From: Lewinellaceae bacterium
GTDB lineage: Bacteria > Bacteroidota > Bacteroidia > Chitinophagales > Saprospiraceae
Assembly: GCA_020636105.1 (NCBI GenBank)
Contig: JACJYL010000001.1
Span: forward strand, 1,550,001 to 1,614,000
Direction: 5' to 3'
DNA: 64,000 nucleotides
Under the pieces are notes generated by a model, which worked only from the letters and a program-made list of their open reading frames with translations, ran no database searches and was not told the DNA's origin. A program made the translations under genes and the position numbers. How positions within the stretch are numbered: the first letter of the stretch is position 1; every line of letters begins with the position of its first letter. Below are positions 1 to 7,886 of the stretch, piece after piece.

Positions 1-159
1 TTCGTGTTCGTGGCCATGATGGTGGTGATGCTCATGACCGTGTTCGTGGTGATGTTCATGACCATTTTCGTGAGAATGATCGTGCATTTCGATTTTTTCT
101 CCTGGTTTTAAAATGCTTACTTCATTTTCGGCGTCTCCGCAACCGCATGTTGTACACAT
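1..159 (-). CDS. hypB: Hydrogenase nickel incorporation GTPase HypB, N-terminal part (cut by window edge)
   Basis: Only the first 53 codons are inside the window; the gene runs off the left edge. The reading starts MCTTCGCG, the N-terminal CxxCxC nickel-site signature of HypB, followed after about 25 residues by a stretch in which roughly half the residues are histidine, alternating with Glu and Gly. His-rich N-terminal regions of HypB store or buffer nickel; the GTPase domain (SIMIBI class), which hands nickel to the hydrogenase large subunit together with HypA, lies outside the window. It is downstream of hypA on the same strand, with 127 bases between them that contain a palindrome. Identification rests on the signature, the His-rich run and the hypA neighbour. 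The start is the only ATG in frame before a stop. Confidence 0.93.
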   Translation of the reverse strand, partial: MCTTCGCGDAENEVSILKPGEKIEMHDHSHENGHEHHHEHGHEHHHHHGHEHE

Positions 160-211
160 AGTAGAAAATTAAAAGTTTAAAAGCAAAATTTTAAAAGCAA
201 AGCGGACAAAA

Positions 212-276
212 AACATGAGTCATCCCTGCATTTCATATCGGGGAATGATTCCCGAATTTTTCCGATGACTCATGTT
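212..276. repeat. Intergenic palindrome between hypA and hypB
   Basis: A 13-base arm at 212-224 (AACATGAGTCATC) is perfectly complementary to 264-276 (GATGACTCATGTT). Between them sits a second hairpin GGGAA-TGA-TTCCC at 241-253. The outer arm resembles the ends of the dispersed elements at 25167-25457 and 56553-56921. It could be an attenuating terminator between hypA and hypB or a degenerate member of that repeat family. Confidence 0.7.
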
Positions 277-286
277 CCTTTTTTCT

Positions 287-628
287 TTATTCAACTTCCA
301 AAGCTTTGACCCTCATTTCACGGCCGGACAAAATATTCTTAAAATAGCTGCCACACTCCGGACAGATATCGTAATGATGCTCCAATCCGAATTCGGTGTC
401 ACAATCTACGCAAACGGCCCGGGCAGAAATGATATCAATTTTTCGTTCTGCGTGTTCCAAAACCGAATCTTTTACCGCCATCGGCCAAACGAACTCCAAC
501 GAATCGATCTCTATTCCGGAAAGCTTTCCGATTTCAAGCTCAATGAGGGTTACGGATTTGGCTTTAGCCTTTTGCGTTTCATTTTCAGCTATTCTGACAA
601 TGCCCATCGCTATGGAAAGTTCATGCAT
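287..628 (-). CDS. hypA: Hydrogenase maturation nickel metallochaperone HypA
   Basis: The 113-residue protein has the full length and layout of HypA. It starts MHELSIAMGI, and the N-terminal Met-His-Glu supplies the nickel ligands (His2). The zinc site is two CxxC pairs, C73/C76 and C89/C92, in the C-terminal half. HypA passes Ni(II), with HypB, into the active site of the large hydrogenase subunit after HypCDEF have installed Fe(CN)2CO. The stop lies 2 bases after the stop of the small membrane protein gene's neighbour boundary, so the three leftward genes (small membrane protein, hypA, hypB) look like one transcript divergent from the hydrogenase structural operon. Confidence 0.96.
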   Translation of the reverse strand: MHELSIAMGIVRIAENETQKAKAKSVTLIELEIGKLSGIEIDSLEFVWPMAVKDSVLEHAERKIDIISARAVCVDCDTEFGLEHHYDICPECGSYFKNILSGREMRVKALEVE

Positions 629-630
629 CT

Positions 631-828
631 CTATTTCGCCGTTACCTTTTTATAAATAAAAAATACTCCGATCGCCACAACAGCAATCACAGGGAGGATA
701 TGCATGGGAGAAGCAAGATAATGACTCAAAGATCCACCATTGAATACACCGTGACCTTCATGTGCTTCTGCCAAAAAAGGCAAACAAAGAATCAAAGAGG
801 CAAACGAAATTTTTAATTTATTCAACAT
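631..828 (-). CDS. Small HupE-like membrane protein next to hypA
   Basis: The 65-residue product has a hydrophobic signal-like segment ending in AEA, then HEGHGVFNGGSLSHYLASPMH and a second hydrophobic helix followed by KKVTAK. An His/Gly-rich start after the signal peptide followed by a helix is reminiscent of the N-terminal part of HupE/UreJ nickel permease-like proteins, which are several times longer. It is therefore either a minimal relative or an unrelated hydrogenase-linked micro-membrane protein. An upstream ATG at 852 would add eight residues (MSIKFNVI); I prefer 828 because the signal sequence starts there. It ends 2 bases before hypA starts, so the two are probably translated from one message. 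A role in nickel handling or hydrogenase assembly is inferred only from position. Confidence 0.7.
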   Translation of the reverse strand: MLNKLKISFASLILCLPFLAEAHEGHGVFNGGSLSHYLASPMHILPVIAVVAIGVFFIYKKVTAK

Positions 829-892
829 AATGACATTAAATTTTATAGACAAAAAAATTAAATAAACTTTCTATACAAAGTTGCTCATTTTT

Positions 893-923
893 TTTGAAAA
901 ATGAAAGAAACTTCATACATTTA
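893..923 (+). promoter_or_regulatory. Candidate promoter of the hydrogenase operon
   Basis: TTTG at 893-896, a 19-base spacer and TACATTTA at 916-923 fit the Bacteroidota promoter pattern (TTTG, about 19-22 bases, TAnnTTTG) with one mismatch in the -7 box. Transcription would start near 930, about 70 bases before the small-subunit ATG at 1003. Confidence 0.5.
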
Positions 924-936
924 GAGAATAAAATTT

Positions 937-946
937 TTAGAACACC
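937..946 (+). promoter_or_regulatory. TTAGAACACC motif in the hydrogenase leader
   Basis: TTAGAACACC begins 13 bases after the proposed -7 box. The same nine bases, TTAGAACAC, begin 12 bases after the proposed -7 box of hypE (11682) and recur just before the hypE start codon (11769). This suggests a common operator or leader element. A six-codon open frame (MAKLFI, 951-971) follows immediately. Confidence 0.45.
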
Positions 947-1002
947 AACCATGGCAAAATTATTTATTTAGATTAAATAAAAATAACATAAAATTTTGCC
1001 TA

Positions 1003-2130
1003 ATGTTTCCTACAAAACAACGAGATACCTACTATGAACGTATCTTAAAAAGCGGCTATTCACGTCGTGACTTCATGAAATTTGCCACTTTTATGGCGGC
1101 TTACATGGGGTTAGAAACGACGGCTATCGGCCAAATTGCACAAAAACTGCAAAACACCCCTCGTGTACCCGTTATCTGGGAACATTTTCAGGAGTGTACC
1201 TGCTGCAGTGAATCTTTCATCCGCTCAGACCACCCTATCGTGGCGGACATCATTCTCGACCATATTTCCCTGGATTACACCATGACCCTCATGGCAGCTT
1301 CAGGCCACCAGGCGGAGGCAGCCAAACGTGACACCATGGAAAAATACAAGGGACAGTATATTCTATGTGTCGAGGGCTCCGTTCCACTGGGTGATGACGG
1401 CAACTACTGTACTATTGCAGGCAGGACGTCCATCGAAATCCTGAAAGAAGCAGCAGAAGGAGCAGCAGCCATCATTGCATGGGGCAGCTGTGCCAGCAAC
1501 GGATGTGTCCAGGCGGCTCACCCGAACCCAACCAATGCGGTTCCCATTCACAAAATCATTAAAAATAAACCTATCATTCGCGTTCCTGGCTGTCCCCCGA
1601 TCGGAGAGGTCATGGCAGGGGTAATTGTTCACTACGTAACTTTTGGCCGGCTACCGGAAACAGACCGGCTGGGCCGACCTAAAGCCTTTTACGCCAAACG
1701 TGTACACGATAGCTGCTACAGAAGACCTTATTACGATGCTGGTCTTTTCGTAGAGACTTTCGATGATGAGAATGCAAAAGAAGGTTACTGCTTATATAAG
1801 GTAGGCTGTCGTGGCCCAATGACTTATAATGCCTGCGGTACCATAAAGTGGAATAATGGCGTAAGTTATCCTATCCAGTCAGGCCATGGTTGTATCGGTT
1901 GCAGCGAAGAAAATTTCTGGGACAACGGACCTTTCTATGAAAGACTGACCAATACCCCTGGTTTTGGCATCGAAACCGGTGCCGACAAGGTGGGTAAAAT
2001 TGCTGCAGTGGCAGTGGGTGCTGGTTTGGTAGCCCACGGTATTGCTGCTAATGTCAGTAAACGTAAATTCCTGGCCCAGAGAATTAAAAGCGGTAAAGAA
2101 AATCTCGAACACCTTGATGAAGGTAAATAG
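1003..2130 (+). CDS. hyaA: [NiFe] hydrogenase small subunit, O2-tolerant type, Tat-exported
   Basis: The 375-residue small subunit carries the electron relay of a membrane-bound uptake hydrogenase. A twin-arginine signal (SRRDFMKF, Arg21-Arg22) sends the folded heterodimer to the periplasmic face. The proximal cluster region is ECTCCSES (Cys65, Cys67, Cys68), GSCASNGC (Cys163, Cys168) and VPGCPP (Cys197). Standard enzymes have Gly where Cys67 and Cys168 stand; the two extra Cys define the [4Fe-3S] proximal cluster of O2-tolerant group 1d-type enzymes such as E. coli Hyd-1. Downstream HDSC, GYCLYKVGC, NACG and GCIGC supply the distal and medial clusters. A C-terminal hydrophobic helix (about 330-350) followed by SKRK anchors it to cytochrome b. 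The large subunit gene follows after 104 bases. Confidence 0.97.
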   Translation: MFPTKQRDTYYERILKSGYSRRDFMKFATFMAAYMGLETTAIGQIAQKLQNTPRVPVIWEHFQECTCCSESFIRSDHPIVADIILDHISLDYTMTLMAASGHQAEAAKRDTMEKYKGQYILCVEGSVPLGDDGNYCTIAGRTSIEILKEAAEGAAAIIAWGSCASNGCVQAAHPNPTNAVPIHKIIKNKPIIRVPGCPPIGEVMAGVIVHYVTFGRLPETDRLGRPKAFYAKRVHDSCYRRPYYDAGLFVETFDDENAKEGYCLYKVGCRGPMTYNACGTIKWNNGVSYPIQSGHGCIGCSEENFWDNGPFYERLTNTPGFGIETGADKVGKIAAVAVGAGLVAHGIAANVSKRKFLAQRIKSGKENLEHLDEGK

Positions 2131-2234
2131 GACCATCGAATCCTTTTAATTCTTCTTTTTATCAATAAAAATTCACCCCTTGTAGAGCTCGTAATTTGAA
2201 GTCCTAAAAGGGAAGCATTCAAAATCTTAAAAAA

Positions 2235-3968
2235 ATGGCTGAAAGAATAGTAGTCGATCCTATAACCCGTATTGAAGGGCATTTGCGTATTGAGGCAGAA
2301 GTGAAAGACGGGGTAATTACCGACGCATGGAGTTCAAGCACCATGGTCAGAGGTATAGAGAATATCGTCCGGGGTCGCGACCCGAGAGATGTCTGGGCCT
2401 TTGTCCAGAGAACCTGCGGTGTATGTACCACCGTACATGCACTCGCCTCGGTCCGGGCCGTGGAAGATGCACTGGATATTGTGGTCCCGCCCAACGCAGA
2501 ACTGGTGCGCAATATCATGGTGGCTGCATTATACATGCATGACCACGTAGTACACTTTTATCACCTGCATGCCCTGGACTGGGTGGATGTGGTCAATGCG
2601 CTGAAAGCTGACCCCAAAGCAACCTCCGAGCTCGCACAAAGCATCTCTAACTGGCCGAAAAGCTCTCCCGGGTATTTTTCCGATATCAAAAAACGTTTGA
2701 CAAAATTTGTTGAAAGCGGTCAACTGGGCATCTTCGCCAATGGCTATTGGGGACATCCACAAATGAAATTGCCTGCTGAAGCTAACCTGATGGCTGTAGC
2801 TCACTACCTTGAAGCCCTGGAATGGCAGAAGGAAATGGTAAAAGTCCATACCATTTTTGGTGGAAAGAACCCTCACCCCAACTACCTGGTAGGGGGCATG
2901 GCCTGCGCCATCAACACAGAGAGCCCCGGCGGACTCAATGCTGAAAGGCTCGCCTATGTGGGAAGGTTAATGGAGCAAGGCAAGCAGTTTGTAGAACAGG
3001 TTTATATTCCTGACCTGCTGGCAATTGCTTCTTTTTACAAAGACTGGGGCGCCATTGGAAAAGGATTCGGAAATTACATGTCTTACGGTGAATATCCAAC
3101 CAACGGCTACAGGGATGTTTCTTCCTTCAAATTCCCTCAGGGCGTGATTCTCGACCGTGACCTCTCAAAAGTTCATGATGTGAACCATCGCGATAATGAA
3201 GAGATCAAGGAATTTATCAATAATTCCTGGTATGATTATCCGGGCGGCGACAACGAATCGCTCCACCCATGGGACGGGGAAACCAATATCAACTACACCG
3301 GCCCTAAACCGCCATACGATTTCCTTGATGTGGATAAAAAATATAGCTTCATCAAAACGCCGAGGTGGAAAGGTTTACCAATGGAAGTAGGGCCTTTATC
3401 CAGAATTTTGGTTGGATATGCTTCTGGAGACAAAGAAATTCAGGAAGAAGTTGGTGCCGTACTGAGTTACCTCAACGTGCCTGCGGAAGCCCTGTTCTCT
3501 ACCCTTGGAAGAACAGCTGCCCGTGGTCTATGCGCTAAACTTTCTGCGCGCTGGGGTTGGGAATTCTACCAGCAACTGCTCGACAACATCAAAAACGGGG
3601 ATTCCAGAATGGCAAATATGGAGCGTTGGGAACCTTCTTCATGGCCGGCAGAGGCAAAGGGCGTAGGTTATATGGAAGCGCCACGGGGAGGACTCGCCCA
3701 CTGGATCAGGATCAAGGATGGAAAAACGGCCAACTACCAGCAGGTAGTGCCCACCACCTGGAATGGTTCTCCAAGAGATCCCAGCGGACAACGATCCCCG
3801 TATGAGTCTACCCTGATCGGTACTCCGGTAGCCGATACAGAACTTCCACTGGAAATCATCAGAACGATCCATTCATTCGACCCTTGCCTGGCATGCTCTG
3901 TTCACCTATATGACGAACACGGCCGGCATATTTCCCAGGTTCAGAATGTATCGGCCTGTGATGTTTGA
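2235..3968 (+). CDS. hyaB: [NiFe] hydrogenase large (catalytic) subunit
   Basis: The 577-residue large subunit holds the Ni-Fe(CN)2CO site that splits H2. The N-terminal ligand motif is RTCGVCTTVH (Cys61, Cys64) and the C-terminal motif is DPCLACSVH (Cys551, Cys554, His557). Residues 558-577 form the C-terminal extension that the maturation protease removes after His557 once nickel is loaded; the protease is encoded two genes downstream. The extension is 20 residues and contains an extra Cys575. The protein has no signal peptide and is expected to be carried across the membrane by the Tat signal of the small subunit. An inverted repeat follows the stop. The family assignment is certain; group 1d assignment relies on the small subunit. 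Confidence 0.98.
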   Translation: MAERIVVDPITRIEGHLRIEAEVKDGVITDAWSSSTMVRGIENIVRGRDPRDVWAFVQRTCGVCTTVHALASVRAVEDALDIVVPPNAELVRNIMVAALYMHDHVVHFYHLHALDWVDVVNALKADPKATSELAQSISNWPKSSPGYFSDIKKRLTKFVESGQLGIFANGYWGHPQMKLPAEANLMAVAHYLEALEWQKEMVKVHTIFGGKNPHPNYLVGGMACAINTESPGGLNAERLAYVGRLMEQGKQFVEQVYIPDLLAIASFYKDWGAIGKGFGNYMSYGEYPTNGYRDVSSFKFPQGVILDRDLSKVHDVNHRDNEEIKEFINNSWYDYPGGDNESLHPWDGETNINYTGPKPPYDFLDVDKKYSFIKTPRWKGLPMEVGPLSRILVGYASGDKEIQEEVGAVLSYLNVPAEALFSTLGRTAARGLCAKLSARWGWEFYQQLLDNIKNGDSRMANMERWEPSSWPAEAKGVGYMEAPRGGLAHWIRIKDGKTANYQQVVPTTWNGSPRDPSGQRSPYESTLIGTPVADTELPLEIIRTIHSFDPCLACSVHLYDEHGRHISQVQNVSACDV

Positions 3969-4042
3969 AAAGATTGATTTGACTAGATGTTTAGAGGTTT
4001 AAATTTTCAATCCATTATAAATAATAGAAAACGGAAAAAAGG

Positions 4043-4096
4043 TCAATTTTTCGATCAGTAAATATTCCTTTTTTTACTCCACAGTCGAAAAATTGA
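4043..4096 (+). terminator. Inverted repeat between large subunit and cytochrome b genes
   Basis: A perfect 12-base inverted repeat, TCAATTTTTCGA at 4043-4054 and TCGAAAAATTGA at 4085-4096, is followed by GCTTTTTT. It sits inside the operon, 33 bases before the cytochrome b start. It may be a partial terminator or a stabilising 3' end that gives more structural subunit than accessory product. Confidence 0.5.
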
Positions 4097-4129
4097 GCTT
4101 TTTTCCAACCTCTTCAAAATAAGAAAAAA

Positions 4130-4897
4130 ATGTCTACAAATAATTTTAAAAGAGTCTTTGTATGGGAAATGCCGGTACGGGTCTTTCACTGGATTACCGT
4201 TGCGACCGTTACCGCCTTGGCCATCACGGGATTCATAATAGCCAATCCGCCTGCGATACAATCCTCTGTCGAGGCGACCAATAGTTATTGGTTCGGCATC
4301 GTCCGATATATTCACTTCCTTTCAGCATACCTCTTCTTTGTCAATATGATCATGCGAATTTACTGGTCATTTGCTGGAAACAAATTTGCGCATTGGTCCA
4401 ATTTCTGGCCTTTCAGCAAGAAAAGACTCAAAAATGTGATGCATGTCTTAAAGGTCGATGTCTTGTTGATGAATGAAGATGAACATGACCTGACCAACCT
4501 TAGTGTGGGCCACAATGCAGTGGCTGGTTTTTCTTATGCCATTTTGTTTCTGCTGGCGCTCGTTCAGGTATTTACCGGATTTGGGTTGTATTCAGATATG
4601 GCCGGATGGTGGTTACCCAAAATGTTCGCCTGGGTGGTTCCTGCACTTGGAGGAGACTTCGCCGCAAGGAGCTGGCACCATATCACCATGTGGATCATGA
4701 TCGTCTTTGTGATGATCCATGTTTATCTTGTTTTCTTCCACGACTGGCTGGAAGGCAGGGGGGAAACCTCCTCCATGATCAGCGGCTATAAATTTGTACG
4801 GAAGGAAAGGATTCAGGATCACGAAAGTATCACCGAACAGGCGATAAGAGCGATAGACAAGCTGGAAAAGAAAGAAGAATTGGAGAACCAAAAATAA
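4130..4897 (+). CDS. hyaC: Ni/Fe-hydrogenase b-type cytochrome subunit
   Basis: The 255-residue integral membrane protein has four predicted helices, roughly 20-40, 60-82, 130-155 and 185-210. Histidines in the helices (FHW near residue 20, YIHF near 63, WHH and MIHVYL near 187-203) are placed as haem b ligands in the HyaC/HupC family. It anchors the hydrogenase dimer and passes electrons from the small subunit to quinone. The product starts MSTNNFKRVFVWEMPVRVFHW, where the segment after VWE is the family's typical opening. It is the third gene of the hydrogenase operon and is followed by an unusually long-armed inverted repeat. Confidence 0.95.
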   Translation: MSTNNFKRVFVWEMPVRVFHWITVATVTALAITGFIIANPPAIQSSVEATNSYWFGIVRYIHFLSAYLFFVNMIMRIYWSFAGNKFAHWSNFWPFSKKRLKNVMHVLKVDVLLMNEDEHDLTNLSVGHNAVAGFSYAILFLLALVQVFTGFGLYSDMAGWWLPKMFAWVVPALGGDFAARSWHHITMWIMIVFVMIHVYLVFFHDWLEGRGETSSMISGYKFVRKERIQDHESITEQAIRAIDKLEKKEELENQK

Positions 4898-4900
4898 AGA

Positions 4901-4968
4901 ACAGTTGGTTGAAAATAATTACTTTACAGCGGGTTAAATCCTGAAAGTTTTTGTTTTCAACCAACTGT
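4901..4968 (+). terminator. 15-bp inverted repeat between cytochrome b and protease genes
   Basis: ACAGTTGGTTGAAAA at 4901-4915 is perfectly complementary to TTTTCAACCAACTGT at 4954-4968, with a 38-base loop. It begins 4 bases after the cytochrome b stop and ends 16 bases before the protease start. There is no T tract after it, so mRNA processing or a protein-binding site is as likely as termination. Confidence 0.5.
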
Positions 4969-4984
4969 ATGATATCTTTATAAC

Positions 4985-5521
4985 ATGAGTGAACACATTC
5001 CAATTGAAGGCAGACCCGGCATAGGGTATTTTCCATATGAACAGGATAATAAAAACCGTATCCTGGTCATGGGCATCGGTAATTTTCTCATGGGAGATGA
5101 GGGTATCGGGGTACATTTGGCGCAAAAACTCGAAAAAAAAGGATGTCCGCCAAACGTTGACGTTATTGATGGCGGCACGGGAGGTTTTTCCCTTATGGGC
5201 TACTTTGATGATTATCCCGTGATCATTTTCATTGATGCCACGATGGACGGCAAACCGCCCGGATCGGTTTCACTGATCCAGCCCAAATTTGCGGCGGATT
5301 TCCCAAAAACCCTCAGCGTGCACGATGTCGGACTGAAGGATATGGTCGAGGCCGTATATATTACAGGAAAAGTACCCAAAATGTATCTCTTCACCATTTC
5401 AATAACCGAAATCAAACCCATGACCATGGAACTGAGCCGGGAAGTAGAAGCCAGCATTCCCGTCCTAATGGAACAAATAGAAAAACTGGCCGCCAACGAA
5501 ACCTTTAACCACGACCATTGA
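4985..5521 (+). CDS. hyaD: Hydrogenase maturation endopeptidase (HyaD/HupD family)
   Basis: The 178-residue peptidase clips the C-terminal extension of the large subunit once nickel is in place. The family opening VMGIGNFLMGDEGIGVHLAQKL is at 28-50, giving the nickel-sensing ligands Glu39, Asp84 (FIDATMDG) and His113 (SVHDVG). About 25 residues precede the usual start; the extension (HIPIEGRPGIGYFPYEQ) is somewhat longer than in most relatives. Its last codons overlap the hypF start (ATTGA), which implies translational coupling. It belongs to the hydrogenase operon and is probably specific for the large subunit at 2235-3968. Confidence 0.95.
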   Translation: MSEHIPIEGRPGIGYFPYEQDNKNRILVMGIGNFLMGDEGIGVHLAQKLEKKGCPPNVDVIDGGTGGFSLMGYFDDYPVIIFIDATMDGKPPGSVSLIQPKFAADFPKTLSVHDVGLKDMVEAVYITGKVPKMYLFTISITEIKPMTMELSREVEASIPVLMEQIEKLAANETFNHDH

Positions 5522-7818
5522 GCACCAATTCAACTTTTCATATCCACTTCACCGGCATCGTCCAGGGGGTGGGATTTCGTCCTTTCGTTTATAAAACAGC
5601 CATTGCAGCAGGCCTGAACGGATGGGTAAACAATACCGTGGACGGGGTGCATATTGAGATCAATGCTTCCGAACACGAGGCGCATGATTTTTATAACAAA
5701 CTGAAAGAAAAGGCTCCCCGTCTTTCCAATATCATCCATTCTTCTATCAAAAAAACTTCAGATCAACTCTTTGATGATTTTCAGATCGTTTACAGTCAGG
5801 CGGATGGCCAGCCCAACCTTTTGATGACCCCCGATTTTGCCATGTGCCCGGATTGCGCAAAAGACCTTTACGAAAAAGAAAACAAACGTTTCCGCTATCC
5901 TTTTACCACCTGTACGAATTGCGGGCCGAGGTTTTCAATCATCAAGGCTCTCCCTTATGACCGGGAAAATACCACCATGGATATTTTTAAAATGTGCCCG
6001 GATTGTCAAAAGGAATACAACAACCCGCTGGATAGAAGACACTACTCCCAGACAAATTCCTGCCCCACATGCCGGATTACAATGCAGTTGACCGACTCGA
6101 ACGGCTCCCTTATCAGTGAGGACGACGAAACCATTATCAGGCAAACCATTACCTTTTGGGAACAAGGAAAAATCGTGGCCATCAAAGGCATCGGCGGTTA
6201 CTTGCTGACTTGTGATGCCACAAACAGCGAGGCCATAAAGAGACTTAGAAAACTTAAAAATCGCCCCACCAAACCCTTTGCCCTCATGCACCATGACGTG
6301 TTGATTCTTTCCGAAGACACCGATCTGCACGCCGGCATCATGCTGGAAATGCAAGGGCCGGAAGCGCCCATCATGCTGCTAAGGGTCATTGATGATCCCC
6401 TTTCCGGCATCCAAACGAAAGATATCGCTCCCGGGTTGGGGCAAATAGGTGTCATGCTGCCTTATACCCCTTTGTACCACTTACTTTTGACGGGATTCAA
6501 ACGCCCCATCATTGCCACCAGCGGAAACATCAGCAATTCACCGATCATTTTTCAGGACGACGAAGCTCAGCGGGAATTGTCCACCATTGCAGATTACCTG
6601 CTCCTCAACAATCGCAACATTACGCTGCCCCAGGACGACAGCGTGGTAACCTTCAGCCCAATAAAATATAAAAAGATCATCCTTCGGCGCTCGCGGGGAA
6701 TGTCCCCGACGTATGTAAACCCAACGCTGAAAGTTCCTGAAACCCGGGTGCTGGCCATGGGCGCCATGCTTAAAAGTACCTTTACTTTCCTAAACCAAAA
6801 AAACATCTACATCAGCCAGTATCTTGGGGATACCGACAGTTTTAATACACAACGGAGTTTTAAACACAGCCTGGAGCATTTTTTCAACATTTTAAAAAGT
6901 ACTCCCCAGGTCATACTGACCGATAAACATGAAGGATATTTTTCTACCCGGTACGGACAGCAGTTGGCGGACCGGTTTGAGGTTCCGGTTTATAAAGTCC
7001 AGCACCACGAAGCGCATTTTTACGCTGTAATGGCTGAAAATGATCTTTTTAATAGTCCGGAGCCGGTAATGGGTGTCATTTGGGACGGAACAGGTCTTGG
7101 AGACGATGGGCAAATCTGGGGCGGTGAATTTTTTGTTTACCATGATAAAAAGATGGAGCGGTTGCACTACCTGGACTATTTTGATTTCATTCTTGGAGAT
7201 AAAATGCCCAAAGAACCACGCGTTTCTGCTCTAGCGATTTGTTTTAAGCTGACCAACAGCGAATCAATCCTCAAAGCAAAATTTTCGGACACGGAATGGA
7301 ACATCTACCGAAAATTGCTAAAAAATGGTTCAAAGCTTAAAAGTTCGAGTATTGGAAGGTTGTTTGATGCCGCAAGTTCCATCATTCTCGGCATCGACAA
7401 ACAATCCTACGAAGGAGAGGCCGCTATGTTGCTGGAACACCAGGCCTACAAATACTTCCGGAAGAATGCTCCGGGAATGCGCATTTCATACCTTTGGGAA
7501 AAGGAACTTCCTGAGAACTTCACCAGGTTTATCATGGAAAATCTTCTGAAAGACATAAACGACGGACTGGACCAGGAACTACTTGCCGCAAAATTCCATA
7601 TCACGCTGATCGATTATATCGGCGGTATTGCCGAAAGGCACCAGGTGAATAAACTTGCCTTTAGCGGTGGTGTTTTCCAAAATGCATGGCTCGTTGACCT
7701 GCTGCTTTTATTTCTGGGCAAAAAGCACGAACTTTACTTTCATAAAGAGTTGTCGCCCAATGATGAATGTGTTTCCTTTGGGCAATTAGCCTGGTATTTG
7801 AGGAATGTGGATTATTGA
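5518..7818 (+). CDS. hypF: Carbamoyltransferase HypF (hydrogenase CN-ligand synthesis)
   Basis: The 766-residue HypF uses carbamoyl phosphate and ATP to carbamoylate HypE, the first step in making the cyanide ligands. Domains in order are acylphosphatase (6-92, with GIVQGVGFRPFVYK), two zinc-finger pairs (C110/C113 with C132/C135, C160/C163 with C182/C185), a YrdC-like domain (about 200-390) and a Kae1-like carbamoyl-transfer domain (about 400-766, with WDGTGLGDDG and the C-terminal SGGVFQN). Length is normal. The start is a TTG at 5518 overlapping the protease stop (TGA 5519-5521); no ATG is available before the acylphosphatase fold begins, so the start codon is well supported. hypD follows after 68 bases. 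Confidence 0.95.
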   Translation: MSTNSTFHIHFTGIVQGVGFRPFVYKTAIAAGLNGWVNNTVDGVHIEINASEHEAHDFYNKLKEKAPRLSNIIHSSIKKTSDQLFDDFQIVYSQADGQPNLLMTPDFAMCPDCAKDLYEKENKRFRYPFTTCTNCGPRFSIIKALPYDRENTTMDIFKMCPDCQKEYNNPLDRRHYSQTNSCPTCRITMQLTDSNGSLISEDDETIIRQTITFWEQGKIVAIKGIGGYLLTCDATNSEAIKRLRKLKNRPTKPFALMHHDVLILSEDTDLHAGIMLEMQGPEAPIMLLRVIDDPLSGIQTKDIAPGLGQIGVMLPYTPLYHLLLTGFKRPIIATSGNISNSPIIFQDDEAQRELSTIADYLLLNNRNITLPQDDSVVTFSPIKYKKIILRRSRGMSPTYVNPTLKVPETRVLAMGAMLKSTFTFLNQKNIYISQYLGDTDSFNTQRSFKHSLEHFFNILKSTPQVILTDKHEGYFSTRYGQQLADRFEVPVYKVQHHEAHFYAVMAENDLFNSPEPVMGVIWDGTGLGDDGQIWGGEFFVYHDKKMERLHYLDYFDFILGDKMPKEPRVSALAICFKLTNSESILKAKFSDTEWNIYRKLLKNGSKLKSSSIGRLFDAASSIILGIDKQSYEGEAAMLLEHQAYKYFRKNAPGMRISYLWEKELPENFTRFIMENLLKDINDGLDQELLAAKFHITLIDYIGGIAERHQVNKLAFSGGVFQNAWLVDLLLLFLGKKHELYFHKELSPNDECVSFGQLAWYLRNVDY

Positions 7819-7886
7819 TCGAAGAATTTCCACCGGTTCCTTGCGGTTAAATTTTATTTATGTACTGTAAAAAATAAAGCAAACCC

